Assembly: GCA_036346405.1 (NCBI GenBank)
Contig: CM070562.1
Coordinates: forward strand, 74,915,482 to 74,979,481
Length of the DNA stretch: 64,000 nt
Source of the DNA: Phyllostachys edulis
Taxonomy: Eukaryota > Streptophyta > Magnoliopsida > Poales > Poaceae
Reading direction: 5' to 3'
The notes beneath the pieces were generated by a model, which saw only the letters and a program-made list of their open reading frames with translations, was not told the DNA's origin and did not search any database. Positions 40,834 through 53,085 of the stretch are shown here, in pieces. How positions within the stretch are numbered: position 1 is the stretch's first letter; every line of letters starts with the position of its first letter. Position numbers and translations under genes: made by a program.

Positions 40834-43800
40834 ATGTGTGCCAGGCAACCTGCGGTACTCACCATGTTTATATTGTTAGTATTATTGCTGCTGTGTTATG
40901 GAGTTGGTAACATTCAGTGCTCAACAGTTCATGAGAACAACATAGATCTGCACTCACTGCTCGATTTCAAGAAGGGCATCACTGATGATCCAAGAGGAGT
41001 CTTGATCTCGTGGAATACCAGTATTCACTACTGTAGGTGGAGGGGCCTCACATGCACACCAACACGGCCGTGGCGCGTCTCGGGGCTTAATCTCACGGGC
41101 CAAAGCTTGGCAGGCGAAATCACCTCCTCTCTTGCAAACCTCACGTTTCTTAGTATCCTTGACTTGTCCTCAAATCGCTTCTTTGGCCAGTTTCCTCTCC
41201 TTAACCACCTAAAGCAACTGGACACCCTTAACACGAGTATCAACTCACTAGAGGGGACTAATATTCCTGACGCATTCACAAATTGTTCCAACCTAAGGAA
41301 GATAGACCTATCTGGTAACCTGCTGCACGGTGCAATTCCTCCTAAAATAGACTCCCTTACCAAGCTAGAATATTTGGACCTTTCCAGTAATAATCTCACT
41401 GGCATCATCCCGGCAACCGTTGGAAACCTCACCCAATTAAACTTTGTTAGGCTTAAACAAAATCAATTCGTAGGAAGAATTCCCGATGGGCTTTGGCAAT
41501 TGCCAAATCTGTCACAACTTCTACTAGGTCACAATATGCTATCAGGTGAAATCCCACAGGCCCTAAACCTGTCTCTTCTCATTATGCTAAGTTTGGAGTT
41601 TAATATGCTAGGCAACGTATTGCCACCGAACTTTGGCGATGCCCTCCCTAATCTCCAAGGTCTAAGTTTGGCTGCTAACAAGTTTGACGGTCGCATCCCA
41701 ACTTCCCTAGGCAATGCTTCAGAGCTGCAGGTAGTATATTTGTCAACAAATTATTTCACTGGGCAAATTCCTACTTCTTTTGGAAAGCTTTCAAGGTTGT
41801 CTGTTCTAAACCTAGAGGACAACCAGCTTGAAGCAAGGGACAACCAAGGCTGGGAATTCTTATATGAGTTAAGAAACTGTAGATCTTTAAGTGTACTCTC
41901 ACTCTATACAAATAATCTGCAGGGATCTATACCACATTCCATTAGTAATATATCCGTCACTCTTACATATTTACTATTGGGACTAAACAACCTATCAGGG
42001 ATAGTCCCCCCAAGTATAGGGAACTTTTCTAACTTAATCGGTCTAGGGCTCGCTAGAAATAGCTTTAGTGGGGAAATTGGAGAATGGGTTGGAAAGCTGA
42101 AAAAACTACAAGTTCTAGGGCTCCGAGAGAACAAATTCATCGGGCCAATTCCGCGCTCCATTGGAAATCTTAGTCAGTTGACATATCTCTATCTACAAAA
42201 GAATAAATTGGAAGGCCTCGTGCCACCCAGCATCGGATATTTGTCTCAACTCTCAGAGTTGAACCTTAGCTACAATAACCTTCAAGGTAGCATACCTGTA
42301 GAGGTTGGTAATCTTGAACAACTCACCGAACTACATCTTTCATCAAACAAGCTCACTGGGGAGATTCCTGATGCTTTGGGCCAATGTCAAAACTTAGTAA
42401 CCATTCAAATGGACCAAAATTTTCTTACAGGAAACATTCCAGTTACTTTAGGCAAAATAAAGGGCTTGAACGAGATAAATCTTTCCCATAACAACCTGTC
42501 GGGCACCATCCCTAGAGTTCTGAATGGTCTACCACTGCTTACTATGCTGGACCTTTCATACAATGATCTTCAGGGAGAAATACCAAGAAATGGAGTATTT
42601 GAAAATGCTACGGCTGTTTCACTCGATGGCAATAGGGGACTCTGTGGAGGAGCGGTGAATCTCCATATGCCCTCATGCCCAGCTGTTTCTCACAGAATAG
42701 AAAGACGGTCCAATTTGATTAAAATATGGATTCCAATATTTGGTTTCATGTCACTCGTATTGTTGGTCTACTTTTTACTCCTTTTGAAGAAGGCGTCAAG
42801 AAGAACACATGTACCCATGCCTCTTATTGGTGAGAATTTTCCGAAAGTTTCTTATAAAGACTTAGCTCAAGCCACAAGAAACTTCTCAGCATCTAACCTG
42901 ATTGGGAGGGGGAGCTATGGGTCAGTTTACAGAGGAAAGTTAAAGGAATCTAAAACAGATGTGGCCGTGAAGGTTTTTGATCTTGAGATGCGAGGTGCGG
43001 AGAGAAGCTTCTTGTCAGAATGTGAAGCATTAAGAAGCATTCAACATCGAAATCTTCTTCGCATCATAACAGCATGCTCGACGGTAGACAAAGAAGGCAA
43101 TGTTTTCAAAGCTTTGGTTTTTGAGTTCATGCCTAATGGGAATCTGGACAGATGGCTACATCAGAAAGGCGACACGAAATCTCCAAAACATCTAGGATTA
43201 ACCCAAAGAATAAGCATAGCAGTTATCATAGCTGATGCGTTGGACTATTTACACCACGATTGCGGAAGGCCCACTATCCACTGTGATTTGAAGCCTAGCA
43301 ATATACTCCTCGATGATGATATGACTGCTCTTTTGGGAGACTTTGGCATTGCAAGGTTTTATGTTGATTCTTGGTCGGCGTCAACTGGCTCAATTAGTTC
43401 AATCGGTGTGAAGGGGACTATAGGATATATTGCTCCAGGTATATTTGTACAATTACTATTACTTTCGGTAACGTTCATTTTGTCTAAGACAACACATGGG
43501 TATTAACTTCATAACTATTTTTTTGTACGTACATCCGTCTTCAGAGTATGGGGGAGGTGGTCATGCATCAACTTCTGGGGATGTTTATAGTTTTGGAATA
43601 GTGCTGCTGGAGATTATGACAGGCAGAAGACCAACAGATCCAATGTTCAAGGACGGACTCGACATCGTCACCTTTGTGAACAGCAACGTTCCACATCAAA
43701 TATATCATGTAATTGATGCTCATCTTACTGAAGAATGCAAAGACTTGGCTCAAGGAAAGACGGTTTCAGAACATGCGGTTTTCCATGACGTGGTGTCGCT

Positions 43801-43921
43801 GCTAGAAGTTGCGCTTTCTTGCACGAGCCCATTTCCAAGCGAACGAATGAACATGAAACAAATAGCAAGCAAAATGCATGCGTTCAGGACGTCATATCTT
43901 GGATGGAGTGCTAAGAAGTAA
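40834..43921 (+). CDS. LRR receptor-like kinase, non-RD class, two exons
   Basis: Exons 40834-43438 and 43545-43921, with a 106-base GT-AG intron splitting the APE codon, encode about 993 residues. In order: signal peptide (about 1-30, core MFILLVLLLLCYGVGN), LRR N-cap with CRWRGLTC, roughly twenty leucine-rich repeats of the NxLxGxIP type, and a Cys-pair cap (GLCGG...PSCP). A membrane segment spans about 631-651, followed by the kinase. The P-loop is GRGSYG (691-696), the ATP-binding Lys is K713, and the catalytic loop is HCDLKPSN (D818). DFG starts at D836 and APE ends at E869. Cys rather than Arg before the catalytic Asp makes it a non-RD kinase, the class of XA21 and FLS2 that often serves in pathogen sensing at the plasma membrane. 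The ligand is unknown. In-frame ATGs at 40786 and 40864 are alternatives: 40786 sits on the retroelement junction, and 40834 gives a basic-then-hydrophobic signal peptide. No stops or shifts. Confidence 0.92.
43439..43544 (+). other. Intron of the LRR receptor kinase
   Basis: The donor follows GCTCCAG (GTATAT) and the acceptor is CGTCTTCAG. Joining the exons restores IAPEYGGGGHASTSGDVYSF. Grass kinases of this family have an intron at this place in the activation segment. Confidence 0.93.
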
Positions 43922-44137
43922 GAAGTATGCTCGCTAGAGTGGCCTTGTGCTATATATGGAATAAGATTCGCTATTTCTAAGTCGCCTTATTTTTTTTAAG
44001 TTTAGGTCAATTTTTATGACCATTGGATTTATGTAGAAATTGATGTGCCGTGTGATTAGATATTGATCCAATAGATAAAAAATGTGACTTATGCATTAAA
44101 AAAATTCAGTCACCTTACAAATAGACAATTCCAAATG
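43922..44137. other. 3' flank of the receptor kinase
   Basis: An AT-rich stretch that probably holds the 3' UTR (an AATAAG signal-like hexamer near 43960). No other feature is seen. Confidence 0.4.
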
Positions 44138-44419
<282 letters not shown>

Positions 44420-44605
44420 CACTACTAGAAAACGAGGCAAACCTGACGGTCACAAATTTTCCTGACGGGCCCGCACCGGCCGTTAAGGTTTGCTATTTTG
44501 GTCTCGGGAATAGTACCCACTTAGCAAAATTCAAATTTTGCTGACGGTTTTAATACAACTCTCAAGTCAAAGTATTTTACTGACGGTTCAAACCGTCAGG
44601 TTAAT
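44420..44605. repeat. CACTA left terminal and subterminal repeats
   Basis: After the 13-bp TIR, CTGACGG/CCGTCAG-type 7-mers occur in both orientations (for example near 44443, 44460, 44541 and 44580-44600). Confidence 0.85.
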
Positions 44606-44639
44606 TGTTTAGATCTATTGTATGGAAAAGATTTTGTTC

Positions 44640-45310
44640 GCGGGGGAAAAATTGGCTGTCGCGCCGCATCGCGCGCTCGCCACATGAAAAAATCGCCGCA
44701 CTTGCTTCCTCTTTCCTTTCCCAGTCCTCGCCTCCTCCCAAATCCCCGCACCCGAGCAAACCTAGCCGCCTCCCTTGCACTCCTCCTCCCTCGCGCCCCT
44801 CCGCCTCTCCGCGCTGCCTCTCTCACGCCCCTCCGCCGCCTCCCTCGTGCGGCCGAATCGAGCTCTCGCCACGCCGCCTCCTCATGTATTTGTCTCCTCG
44901 TGCTCGATACTCTCTGCACCAAGAAATCACGAAATCCCCATCGCCCTGCTTTTTCTTGATCTCCGCTCTCCTCCCCAATCCAAGAACTCCGATCTTGCCA
45001 AGAACCCGAGATCTACTGCGGCCGCAGCCTCCGGATCCCATGGTGTCGCCCGTGCCGAGGGTGAAGGAGGCGGGGAGGGCACCGTGAGGGGAGTGGCTAA
45101 TCTATGCATTCGTGGCGGCTTGCACGGCGGTCTTCAGTGGAGTACACCGAGTTCACTGGCAACTTCGAGGCCATCGCTACGCTGATGCCTAGAGCGGCTC
45201 CCACCGCTCCGCCAACCCCGGTAGCGCCGAGCCGGTTCGGCCTCGCTGCGACCAGCACACCTTCAACTTCCTCCTCCACCGCGGCTACGGTGAGACACAA
45301 TCAATCAATG
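44640..45310 (+). pseudogene. GC-rich block with a possible captured host-gene fragment
   Basis: A C-rich stretch resembling a plant 5' leader leads to an ATG at 45040 (MVSPVPRVKEAGRAP then stop). In a neighbouring frame the text reads EWLIYAFVAACTAVFSG, a hydrophobic segment, near 45090-45140. A Pro/Ser/Ala-rich tract follows near 45180-45300. Composition and layout look like the first exon of a host gene carried by the CACTA element. I cannot name the source gene, and transposon leader sequence is the alternative. Confidence 0.35.
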
Positions 45311-48300
45311 CTGTGAGCTATTGCGTTTTGATCAGTGGTGTTCTAGTAGAAGTGAGGGCGCTATATGGCGTAAGAATTGTTCATTCAATGGCTTCTTAGT
45401 TGTGCTAAAAATGTTTAGTGGGAAAGTTTCAATCTTGATACATGCAGCATCTAAATCAGTAAGGATAAACAATCCGAGTTCGTGTTTTGTAGCAATTCGA
45501 TGAGAAGTTCACCCCAGGGTGTTTTAAATCTTTTGTTGATCCAATCTTTATGACGGCAGACATGTCGCACTGAAACAAAATTAGATGAGAAGACTAAGAG
45601 TCTCATGCTGTCTTTTATTTAGCCTTGCCACTGGAATTTGATTTTGTTATGTAACTTAAGTTGAACTAAGCAATTAAGTTTCTATGTTTGAATTTGGCTA
45701 CTTGTTAATTTTTATCACTTACTAGTTATCAGATATCAATTATCAATTGTTGTTGCTCTATTGCTTTGATTGTTCAAGAATCAAGTATATATGTTATCTT
45801 TATAGTCTTGCAACTCTTACTGATCATGTTACTTCTTTTCCCAGGTTAATGGAATTCTGATTTCTGGAAATGGTATTCATATGAACAATTGAACATATCA
45901 TTATATCAATATGTCATGAATTGGTTGCAAGAAGAATAAAGAGGCGAGGGTCATCTTTGAGAGGTACATTACATATTCTGAGTTTACATTACACTTTAGA
46001 ATATTTCAGTTCAACAAGCATGAAGAAACATAAAAAATAATACATATGTGTAATTATTCTTATTATATAAATATATATAATTGTGTCACCGTATCGGTAT
46101 TTTTTGGAAAATGGCGAATTCCTGTGTCGGTGTCGTGTCGTGTCGTGTCGACGTATCCATGTCCGTGCATCATAGATTTGTATTATGAAGGGGCTCAAAT
46201 CAACTTTCTAGTATAGCACGTGACTTGACCTATGGTTTATGAAAGGATTCCTTTATTAAAAGGTGTGTCATTGATAATGCAAAAATGGTCTTGCTTGGCA
46301 TGCATCATCAAATTTCTAGTTTGAACCCACTTTATTGTTTTCTCCTAGGCAGGTTGATGACTTTAATTTTGTTTATGTTCTAATGATGTGTCTCTTGTTA
46401 AAATATTTATTTAGCAAGAGTACTTGTTGAAAGAATTTAGTTGTATGTGTCCATGTAGGCAAGGAAGAAACCAATTTAAAGTGCAATACCAGGAGTCCAT
46501 AAGGAGACATAGAAGAACCCTTTATTTATATTTGACTATATCCTCGAATCTGGTCCATGATAGCTTTAGCCTTTATGGTACTTATATATGTTGTGGGATT
46601 ATATTCCATGTAACATGCACAACAATGCCAGAATAGCCAACTTTTATCTTTTCTTTCCACAAATTGCACTTGCTCTTGATTGATATTTAATTATTTATAA
46701 ATGCACTACACTCGCATAAACCATTAACAATCATTGATATTCGCTATCCTGAAGGGAATACTGTACCTAGTACCTACCTAATAAGATGTTGTCAGTGACT
46801 CAGTGTAGATTTATTGTCTGCCCCTGAAAATGAAGAAGAGCTAAATCCATTTATCTGTATTAGTTTCCCTTTGATCTGGCAGGCCAACTTCTCGTAGAAA
46901 GATAACAAAAATAACAAAATGGATCTTGCTTGTCAAATTTGTATTTTGACCATGCAGTGGACCATTAGCACCATGATCCAAATTTAAGAATGGCATCAGT
47001 GGATGAGTACCTTAGGTGCATGGTTCTCTGTCTAGAGTGAGCATACGTCCTGCGGTATGCTGGTCTTGTTTGAAATCCTAGCTTTTATTGCTTGGTTTAG
47101 AGCAGATACACTTACAAACTGTATCGAGGAAAGGTTTCTACTTCCACAGCTATATATACATATGCAATTATTATCAGGAAGAAAGCTTTTCAAGGAAAAT
47201 ACTACTGGGAATTATCTGTGATCAAGGTAGAAGGTAAACATATTGACATCATGAGCCGAGGAAGATCTAGTGCCATGCATTTAATTGGACAAAATGGAAG
47301 AACTGCACAATTCTACAAAATACTACTCATTTTAATTATTCAAGTGCAATAGCAAATTTACCAATAGGAAGCAAATGATTATTCTTTGTGCGGCTATATA
47401 CTCTAAATAGAGTATGTCAATGGATATATTGGTATCCTTTATGAACACACACCATGCATGAATACTATTGAATACAATGTAACTTTATGTTAAGTCTGGC
47501 AATAGATTAATTGTATTGTTTCCTTTCAAAAGAATAGTTTCTACCAACCATTTGTCTAATTAGATATACATGTCATTAACTTGTAAAAGGGATGTATGTT
47601 ATTTTTGTTTTGTCAACGTATGCACCTATTTTGCTTATGGTTCTCCTGATACAGGTGTATGAGTATGTCTCCTTGCGTGTTGGCCTTCTAGAGCTGTATG
47701 AATTTTGTGTTAGGACCATTGAGGTGAGGTAAATAGGTAATATATGGAATGGAACTCTCATTTGTGATCTTTGGAAAAAATAGATCAAAACAGCTATATT
47801 CTTTTGAATTCAACCGCCCAAATTGGTCAGTAATGGAATCGCAGAGCTAAAAGTTGGATTTAGACATATATGCACTAGCAGTACGAGGAATGAGCCATAA
47901 GGCAGTCTACATATCATTTAACCAAAGACCTGAAACCTGATATATGTACATCCTTATACCATGCAGCCCTGCTAAAGTAGAAATTCCTCATGCAAATCTA
48001 CCATTTGTGTTAGTTTAAGCAAGAAATTATTCATTTGACATAAGTTGATTCTGCCAAAAATCTGTGATCTAAACTCTCAAGAGTACTTAAGTTGTTTCTA
48101 TCTAGGGTTCAAGGATTCACCTGAAAATGATACCACCTTTGGGGTCTTAGTCTATCTTTTTGTTGTTTCGACAATTTAGTCACTGGCTCAATCTTTGTGA
48201 TGCAGGGAGTTCTATAGCATATCTATGCAATATTATTAATAAATGCATTGTTCTGGAGCTCTATATTCCATGCTAGGTATGCAGTTGCTCAAAGCCATAG

Positions 48301-48950
48301 ATATACTAAAACTTCGATATGCCGTCAGTATATGATATCTGACTCGATCATTACTCATTTGGTAGGGATATTGACTTGACTGATAAATTGGACTACTCTT
48401 TAGCTGTGGCTCTACTTGGTTACTCTTTAATCCATGCATTGCTAAGGACTTTCAGTGTCAAGGATGAGGCTACTAGGGTGATGTTTGCTGCCCCTATTGG
48501 GCTACTCTTCATTATTGTCGACTAGTATTTACATGTGCTAAGGATAGACTAGTATTGTTGAATTCTGTTGTGTGGATGTTTTGTATATGTCAAGGATATA
48601 TCGTGGTTATATTTGAAAACTCAGAATTCTAAAATTGCATGCACTTTGCATGTACTGCATATGTAGTGTTGTGCTTATCAGAAATATCATATTTTAGGTT
48701 TATGTATTTTGTATCATCTGATTTTGATCTATGTGTTGTAGTTGTATTTTATTGTTGATATGACATTTTCTAAGTTGTACGATTGAGAAAATTGTCAATA
48801 CATTATTAGACCTGAACATTTTCATATCTCCATTACCATACTGCATGCATGCATTAATGTATGGATGTGTATTGTGGATTATAGATGTATGGATGAGTAT
48901 TGTGGATTATATGATGCATGGAATGTGTATGAATCAAATTTTAGTGTGTG
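45311..48950. other. CACTA internal region without recognised genes
   Basis: AT-rich sequence with stops in all frames. I see no transposase motif. Short (GTGTC)n runs lie at about 46124-46150. It may be intron or eroded transposase sequence. Confidence 0.5.
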
Positions 48951-48959
48951 TATGATCGA

Positions 48960-49382
48960 CAATGAAGTCTGGCATGAAAAATGTGGACAGTACTGGCAGT
49001 AGTGGTCCAATTTGCAGCCAAAAAGCACAGAAACGCATTGTAAGTTCTACCATGTTTGTACTCAACACAAGTGAACTTAACTTCTACGAAAGCAAATCAT
49101 ATGAAATGTTGCTTTTGTTCTAGGATGATTACTCTGCAGCTGCCAGTGCTCAACATCCAGATGGTGAGTGGGAGCAGCAACCACTTGATGGAGCAATACT
49201 TTACAACACCAATGGTGGCTTGCCCCATGGCCGTGTACCAATAGGGAATGGTCTTTGTCAAGAAGGCTGAAGTTCTACTAGCACTAAATCAAGAAATATC
49301 GGCCATCAATTCCACCTCATATCGTAATGTGCTCGACATAATCAAGAACTACTCAGGACACAAGAAGTTCACCGCCAAATGA
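48960..49382 (+). pseudogene. CACTA transposase-like ORF remnant (Ptta/En/Spm plant transposase type)
   Basis: An exon near 48960-49040 (GMKNVDSTGSSG...SQKAQKRI) ends at a GTAAGT donor. After an acceptor near 49122 the reading is DDYSAAASAQHPDGEWEQQP, then DGAILYNTNGGLPHGRVPIG. One frame change later comes VKKAEVLLALNQE and YRNVLDIIKNYSGHKKF, ending at TGA 49380-49382. The GGLPHGR...NG core is typical of the second, regulatory-type ORF of plant CACTA elements. It probably bound the subterminal repeats. The frameshift makes this copy inactive. Confidence 0.6.
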
Positions 49383-51640
49383 TTGTGGTAACATTGTTAA
49401 TACCTCATATCGCAAATGCTTTCAAGTATATTCTTTCGTCTTCATATATAACTATAACCATATCATTGAGTACATCGAGTTGTGAGAAGAAATTATACAA
49501 TTTAGTCTAAAAATGTAAAGACTTAACTAGCTTTGAGTCAGTGCTAGTATAAAGTAGGTTCAACTTTGAACTTTATCTATGGGTGATCGACCAAATAAGC
49601 GAGAACCATTCATGGAGCATACATATATGCAAAGCCTCACGCGTCACATCACGGTGAAACTTTTATGCTACGAGATGGCCTGCCTAGTACATTCCTTATT
49701 ATTGTGTTGCCTGACCATAAAAACTATGTATATATATGTATAGACTAGCACTGGCAATGCTCATTTTTCACATATGGTGACCAATCATTTTGCCTTTTCC
49801 AAAGGACCCTTAAAATTGATGGATCTTTTAAAATGCCACTATCACAGTTAGTAACCTTCCGGTCACACAGTAACCTTAAAATTGATGGATCTTTTAAAAT
49901 TGATTGTTCTGTTGTTGCTATTGCACTGGAAACAAAATGGGGGGATGAATTCAAAAGATGGATATGTGGATCAGAATATGCTATATGAACTTATGAAGTA
50001 TGAAGTTGATCTTCTGTTGATGCAGATTTTGTTTCTAGAATATCGTGTGATTATGTAAAGAATGGGTTGTAGTTCAACTCTTCTGTTACTATAATTACCT
50101 CTCCATGTTAAAGAAATATTAAATATGCACATCTCCTTTCCTCTTATTCATATTGAATCATTGCCCATGAAATTTTGTTAATATAGGAAAGGTTTTGTGC
50201 AACTATTTCATCCAGATCTTCAATACTACAAGTATTAAAAAACACTTGCAGTAGCAGCACATGTGACAAAGTTCCTAATAGAAATTAGTTTTTTGACTGA
50301 AGTATACAAGCTAGCTACCATCAGATGGAACTAGAGGAGGCATTGGAGCTTAATTAAATGTAGTGCCAGACTCCATGGCTGAGCCTATCACCGGTCACCA
50401 TCACAAAGAGAAGAAAAATTAGGTCAGGCGTCTTTTTAGTTATTAGAGCTAATGGCAATATGATCATGCTATCGAATTAATCTAATCACAAGATCTCCTA
50501 CATATATAGGGTGAGAGACTGGGGCACTCCACAATGCCAATTTATTTCAAATCCCTTTCTTTGTGTCGATGCCTATCTCTACTAATTTAATTCGCATTAA
50601 TTGGTGTTGTGTCATGTAAATCATCATGTACTATGCACTTCAGTAACAAAGAAGGGTGATGTAGTGTGTTTGCCCATAATCTGTAGACAATTGACTATTA
50701 AATCCAAAAAGTCTAAACTAAGAGAAATCTGAAATATGTATTCATGATTTAGAAAAATATATGTTGGATTAGCCTCCATCCATGATGCAAATGTCGTATC
50801 CATGGTGGCGTTACGCTTGATGTATAAAGACATCCTAGACATACTTTATGTAATGACAAGCATGTGTGAACACATATTGAACTGTCAATTTTGAATATTT
50901 TGATTTGTCAGATTTATTATTGTGACAAATAATTTCCATGAGCATCATGCCCTACTTTTTTATTGGTTGCTGTCTTCTCTAGAACGTTTCTTGACCATGT
51001 TGTGCATTATCCGCATAGTCACATGAGGTGCTTGATTCATATGTCGGGATCTGCTAGAAAGCCAAAAATCTAACCTTGTAAAGTTTTTAAATGTAGATGC
51101 TTTTCCGGAAGATGGGTGAAGAACCACCACGGAGATCTTTGTTGTAGTGAAACATCTGCACAATCACATGTAAGAATACTTAGCAACTAAAATTATTCCC
51201 AATACTACAAATAATATCTCATGAAAGTTACAAGGTTGTCCAAATCTCTATCATTTGGAGGACTAGTTTGGACTAGACACTAATACTTTTCGGTGTGTCA
51301 GAGTGACAACAAGCAGTGTAGCAGTGAGCGAGTGGACTCATGTTGAGTGTTCTATCACATGGGCTTAACCTCAATCCCAATTAGTTATATATTCATGGTA
51401 AGGTGGTATTAGGCTTGTTTAGAATTTTTGTCCACGAGTGCAACTGTTTTTTTAAAAAATAGGCTTGTCAAAGATTTCGATTGCTCTAGCTCTTCTTTTA
51501 CCAATTATAATGGTTCTAATTGTGCTTAGGTAGACTTATAATGCTAGTGTTTAGTGGGTTGTTTTAGCTCTTCTGTTAGCACTTCTAATGGTTTTAATTG
51601 TGCTAAGGCAGACTCATAATGTTGGCCTACTCTATTCATC
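49383..51640. other. CACTA internal region without recognised genes
   Basis: No coding signal. A 27-base direct repeat containing CCTTAAAATTGATGGATC occurs near 49807 and 49872. Confidence 0.5.
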
Positions 51641-51644
51641 TTAC

Positions 51645-51810
51645 AGGAAGGGACTAGGACTAGGACTGGATCCTCCCATGTGGGCTCAGCACCGGATGAC
51701 AATGCCATTGATGGCAACGATGCTAACACTGATGGCGACAACTGCAATGCTGACATTAATGGAGGCAACAATGATGATACCAACAACATCAACCGCGACG
51801 GATGCAACTA
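51645..51810 (+). pseudogene. Possible last exon of a CACTA ORF, Asp/Asn-rich tail
   Basis: After an acceptor-like CTTACAG at 51640-51646 the frame reads GTRTRTGSSHVGSAPDDNAI and then an Asp/Asn/Gly-rich run ending RDGCN and a stop at 51808-51810. Low complexity prevents a family assignment. Position near the right end fits the tail of a CACTA gene. Confidence 0.35.
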
Positions 51811-52224
51811 ATTGTCTACATGAACTTTGATGGTGTCTTGCTAGCTCTTTTGAATAGTTGAACATGGTATTGTTGCACCTTTAGATGTATTTACATGACT
51901 TGTATGTGATATTAGTCTTTAGGTGTATTGTGGTAGTACTGGACTTTTAGATGTCTTTTGTGCGGATTGCTTTCTACAAGTGAACCTTATGGATGGTATT
52001 GGGCTTGAATTGATAAGCTTGAACTTCTTATTTGTGTATGGAGTAATGCATGGATGTGTATTGTGAATTATATGACGTATGGATGTGTATTGTGAATTAT
52101 ATGATGCGTGAATGTGTATGAATATGTGAATTGACAATTTTTGCTAGTGGGCTGCCAGAATCATAACTTGTTGACAGGAACTGAGTCATTTTGGCGTTGG
52201 TTTTGACACCGTGAAAACCAATTT

Positions 52225-52520
52225 CCTGACGGGCCAAAACCGTCACGAAAATGCTTTTTGTTGACGGTAATGGAAAAAACCGTCAGGTTTAATATACTTG
52301 ACGGTAACGGTTGCCCCGTCATGTAAACTAGATACCTGACGGGCCAAAACCGTCACGAAAATGCTTTTTGTTGACGGTAATGGAAAAAACCGTCAGGTTT
52401 TATATACTTGACGGTAACGGTTGCCCCGTCATGTAAACTAGATACCTAATGGGCTGAAACCGTCACGGAAATGATTTTTGTTGACGGTTATTGGAGAACC
52501 GTCAGGTTAATGTTTCTTGA
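52225..52520. repeat. 110-bp tandem repeat in the CACTA right subterminal region
   Basis: Two nearly identical 110-base units (from 52225 and 52335) and a third, diverged partial unit from 52445. Each holds CTGACGG and CCGTCAG-type motifs in opposing orientation. More such motifs continue to 52680. Confidence 0.9.
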
Positions 52521-52795
52521 CGGTTTTCACCCGTCAGCAAATATTTTCTTGACGGTTAACCGTCAAACAAATTAGATTTTCCCGACCACCCAGACCTGAG
52601 GGGATTTTCCTGACGGTTAACCGTCAGGAAAATAAAACCTGACGGTTTTTTCTATTTTCCTGACGGTTTTCGACCGTGGGGAAAAACCCCTTTTCTAGTA
52701 GTGATGGGTGTTTAGTAAAAGAAAAACGCCTTCTTGCCATGTAAGATAAATAAGGTACTGGTTTTATAGCATCGCTGTGGCACCAAAGTTTATTA

Positions 52796-53082
52796 GGCTG
52801 CTCCTAGTGCTCCACCTTGGCTGGTACCTTAAGCTTGCCATGTAGGCAAAATGATGATGTGGCACCATAGTTAATGAAGAGAGAGGGTACTCTAGTATCT
52901 AATCTGGATACCAGTTCGGTCTCGAAATCCAACGCATAAAATTTATTGTATACTCATGCATGTAATTAAATGAAACAGCCTAAGATACTACACCATAAGA
53001 AACCATACATTGAAAAGATAGTATCCTAACACTCCTCATGCACTAAGAAACTACACTAAGATATTGCCCATTGGGAGTAGCC
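52796..53082. mobile_element. Tourist-like MITE (PIF/Harbinger type)
   Basis: The ends GGCTGCTCCTAGTG and CATTGGGAGTAGCC form 14-bp imperfect inverted repeats, flanked by TTA on both sides (52793-52795 and 53083-53085). The 287-bp length, lack of coding sequence and TTA target fit Tourist-type elements. Confidence 0.85.
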
Positions 53083-53085
53083 TTA

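Larger units (their letters stand above)
44420..52703 (+). mobile_element. CACTA (En/Spm) DNA transposon
   Basis: The left end is CACTACTAGAAAA and the right end TTTTCTAGTAGTG, perfect 13-bp inverted ends, flanked by ATG on both sides (44417-44419 and 52704-52706). The subterminal regions are packed with CTGACGG and CCGTCAG motifs, the usual binding-site repeats of CACTA elements. Inside are remnants of a transposase-like ORF on the plus strand (about 48960-49382 and 51645-51810) and a GC-rich block near the left end. No TNP2/DDE-type transposase sequence was recognised, so it is probably non-autonomous. Length 8284 bp. Confidence 0.93.

Noticed and set aside
44605..45087. A 160-codon Pro/Ser/Arg-rich frame taken as a gene
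   Set aside because: Three overlapping frames are open only because of the C-rich composition. I kept the block as a possible captured fragment rather than a gene.
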